A program made the translations under genes and the position numbers. DNA of 64,000 nucleotides from Mycobacteroides sp. CBMA 271 (GTDB taxonomy: Bacteria; Actinomycetota; Actinomycetes; Mycobacteriales; Mycobacteriaceae), in NCBI RefSeq assembly GCF_009729205.1, contig NZ_VTHB01000008.1:62001-126000 (forward strand), written 5' to 3'. This document shows positions 63,748-64,000 of the stretch, piece after piece (positions within the stretch are counted from its first letter, which is position 1; each line of letters opens with the position of its first letter). The notes under the pieces were generated by a model that saw only the letters and a list, made by a program, of their open reading frames with translations, ran no database searches and was not told the DNA's origin.

Positions 63748-64000
63748 ATGGACAAGAAACGTTTCGGATTCGTGGTGCTCGTGGTCGTGGGACTCGTCTG
63801 CGCGGCCATCGTCGGCTGGATCGTTTTCGATGATCAAGACCTATCGGAATACGAGCCGTACAGCGCAACGAGGCAGAACCAGAACGCGAACACCCTAGTG
63901 GCACAACTAAATGACGGAATCCCGAGGAAGGTCTCCGTCGTGTGGGCCACTGAGGGCCCGGATGACGCAGTGGGGCGAGACTTCAACGGACAAACCGAAC
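63748..64000 (+). CDS. Partial membrane-anchored protein, runs off the window
   Basis: The first 84 codons of a gene starting at ATG 63748, six bases after mutY. It begins MDKKRFGFVVLVVVGLVCAA, a basic start and one membrane helix, then an acidic extracytoplasmic segment (DDQDLSEYEPYSATRQNQ). It is open to the last base, so the protein is incomplete. I do not recognise the family. Confidence 0.6.
   Translation, partial: MDKKRFGFVVLVVVGLVCAAIVGWIVFDDQDLSEYEPYSATRQNQNANTLVAQLNDGIPRKVSVVWATEGPDDAVGRDFNGQTE

Overview
The window looks like chromosome of a rapidly growing mycobacterium, most likely the Mycobacteroides abscessus-chelonae group. GC is high, there are many GTG starts, and genes overlap in ATGA, GTGA and TAATG arrangements. 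Gene content and order follow the region around Rv3545c-Rv3589 of M. tuberculosis, as recalled, not searched. A chromosomal arr gene fits this group. No rRNA, tRNA, CRISPR array, insertion sequence or prophage is visible.

Region 1 (1-18.4 kb) and region 3 (25.3-33.4 kb) are a cholesterol-catabolism locus. Region 1 holds fadA5, cyp125 and ddn, two SDR genes, echA20-ipdA-ipdB-ipdC, kstR2-fadA6, fadE30-ipdF and fadD3-fadE31-fadE32-fadE33. Their products finish the side chain and open rings C and D. Region 3 holds hsaA-hsaC-hsaB, kshB, fadE34 and kstR, for ring A/B opening and global repression. Sites matching the KstR consensus (TnnAACnnGTTnnA) and the KstR2 consensus (AnCAAGnnCTTGnT) lie in front of the expected transcription units. 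Against the M. tuberculosis order, hsaD, fdxB and the ChsE/ChsH block are absent, and cyp125 converges on fadA5.

Region 2 (18.4-25.3 kb) is accessory: two membrane proteins, the rifamycin ADP-ribosyltransferase gene arr, an unknown 423-aa gene divergent from arr with a rifamycin-associated-element-like palindrome between them, an aquaporin, an exported agmatine-deiminase-like lipoprotein, and formamidase with an FmdB protein.

Region 4 (33.4-43.4 kb) is also accessory: a trehalose-phosphatase/GH15 fusion, an SDR pair, a zinc ABC transporter behind a perfect Zur-type palindrome, pxpA, a lipoprotein phosphodiesterase, and two tandem low-GC exported paralogs of unknown function.

Region 5 (43.4-64 kb) is mostly core: rlmB, cysS, ispF, ispD and carD in one operon, then lpqE, radA, disA, canB and mutY. 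Interleaved are two secreted MmpS-like proteins, a DesA3-type desaturase with its reductase, a FadR-type regulator facing a carotenoid-oxygenase/acyl-CoA-dehydrogenase pair, an LCP protein and a CtaG-like protein.

The most unusual feature is a short dispersed repeat (core ATGAGCCGCTTGCGCGAAG) found seven times, plus one decayed copy, always at gene junctions. In sense orientation it can supply the stop codon of the upstream gene. In antisense orientation it adds an LRASGSS peptide just after the start codon of KstR2, FadE34 and IspF.
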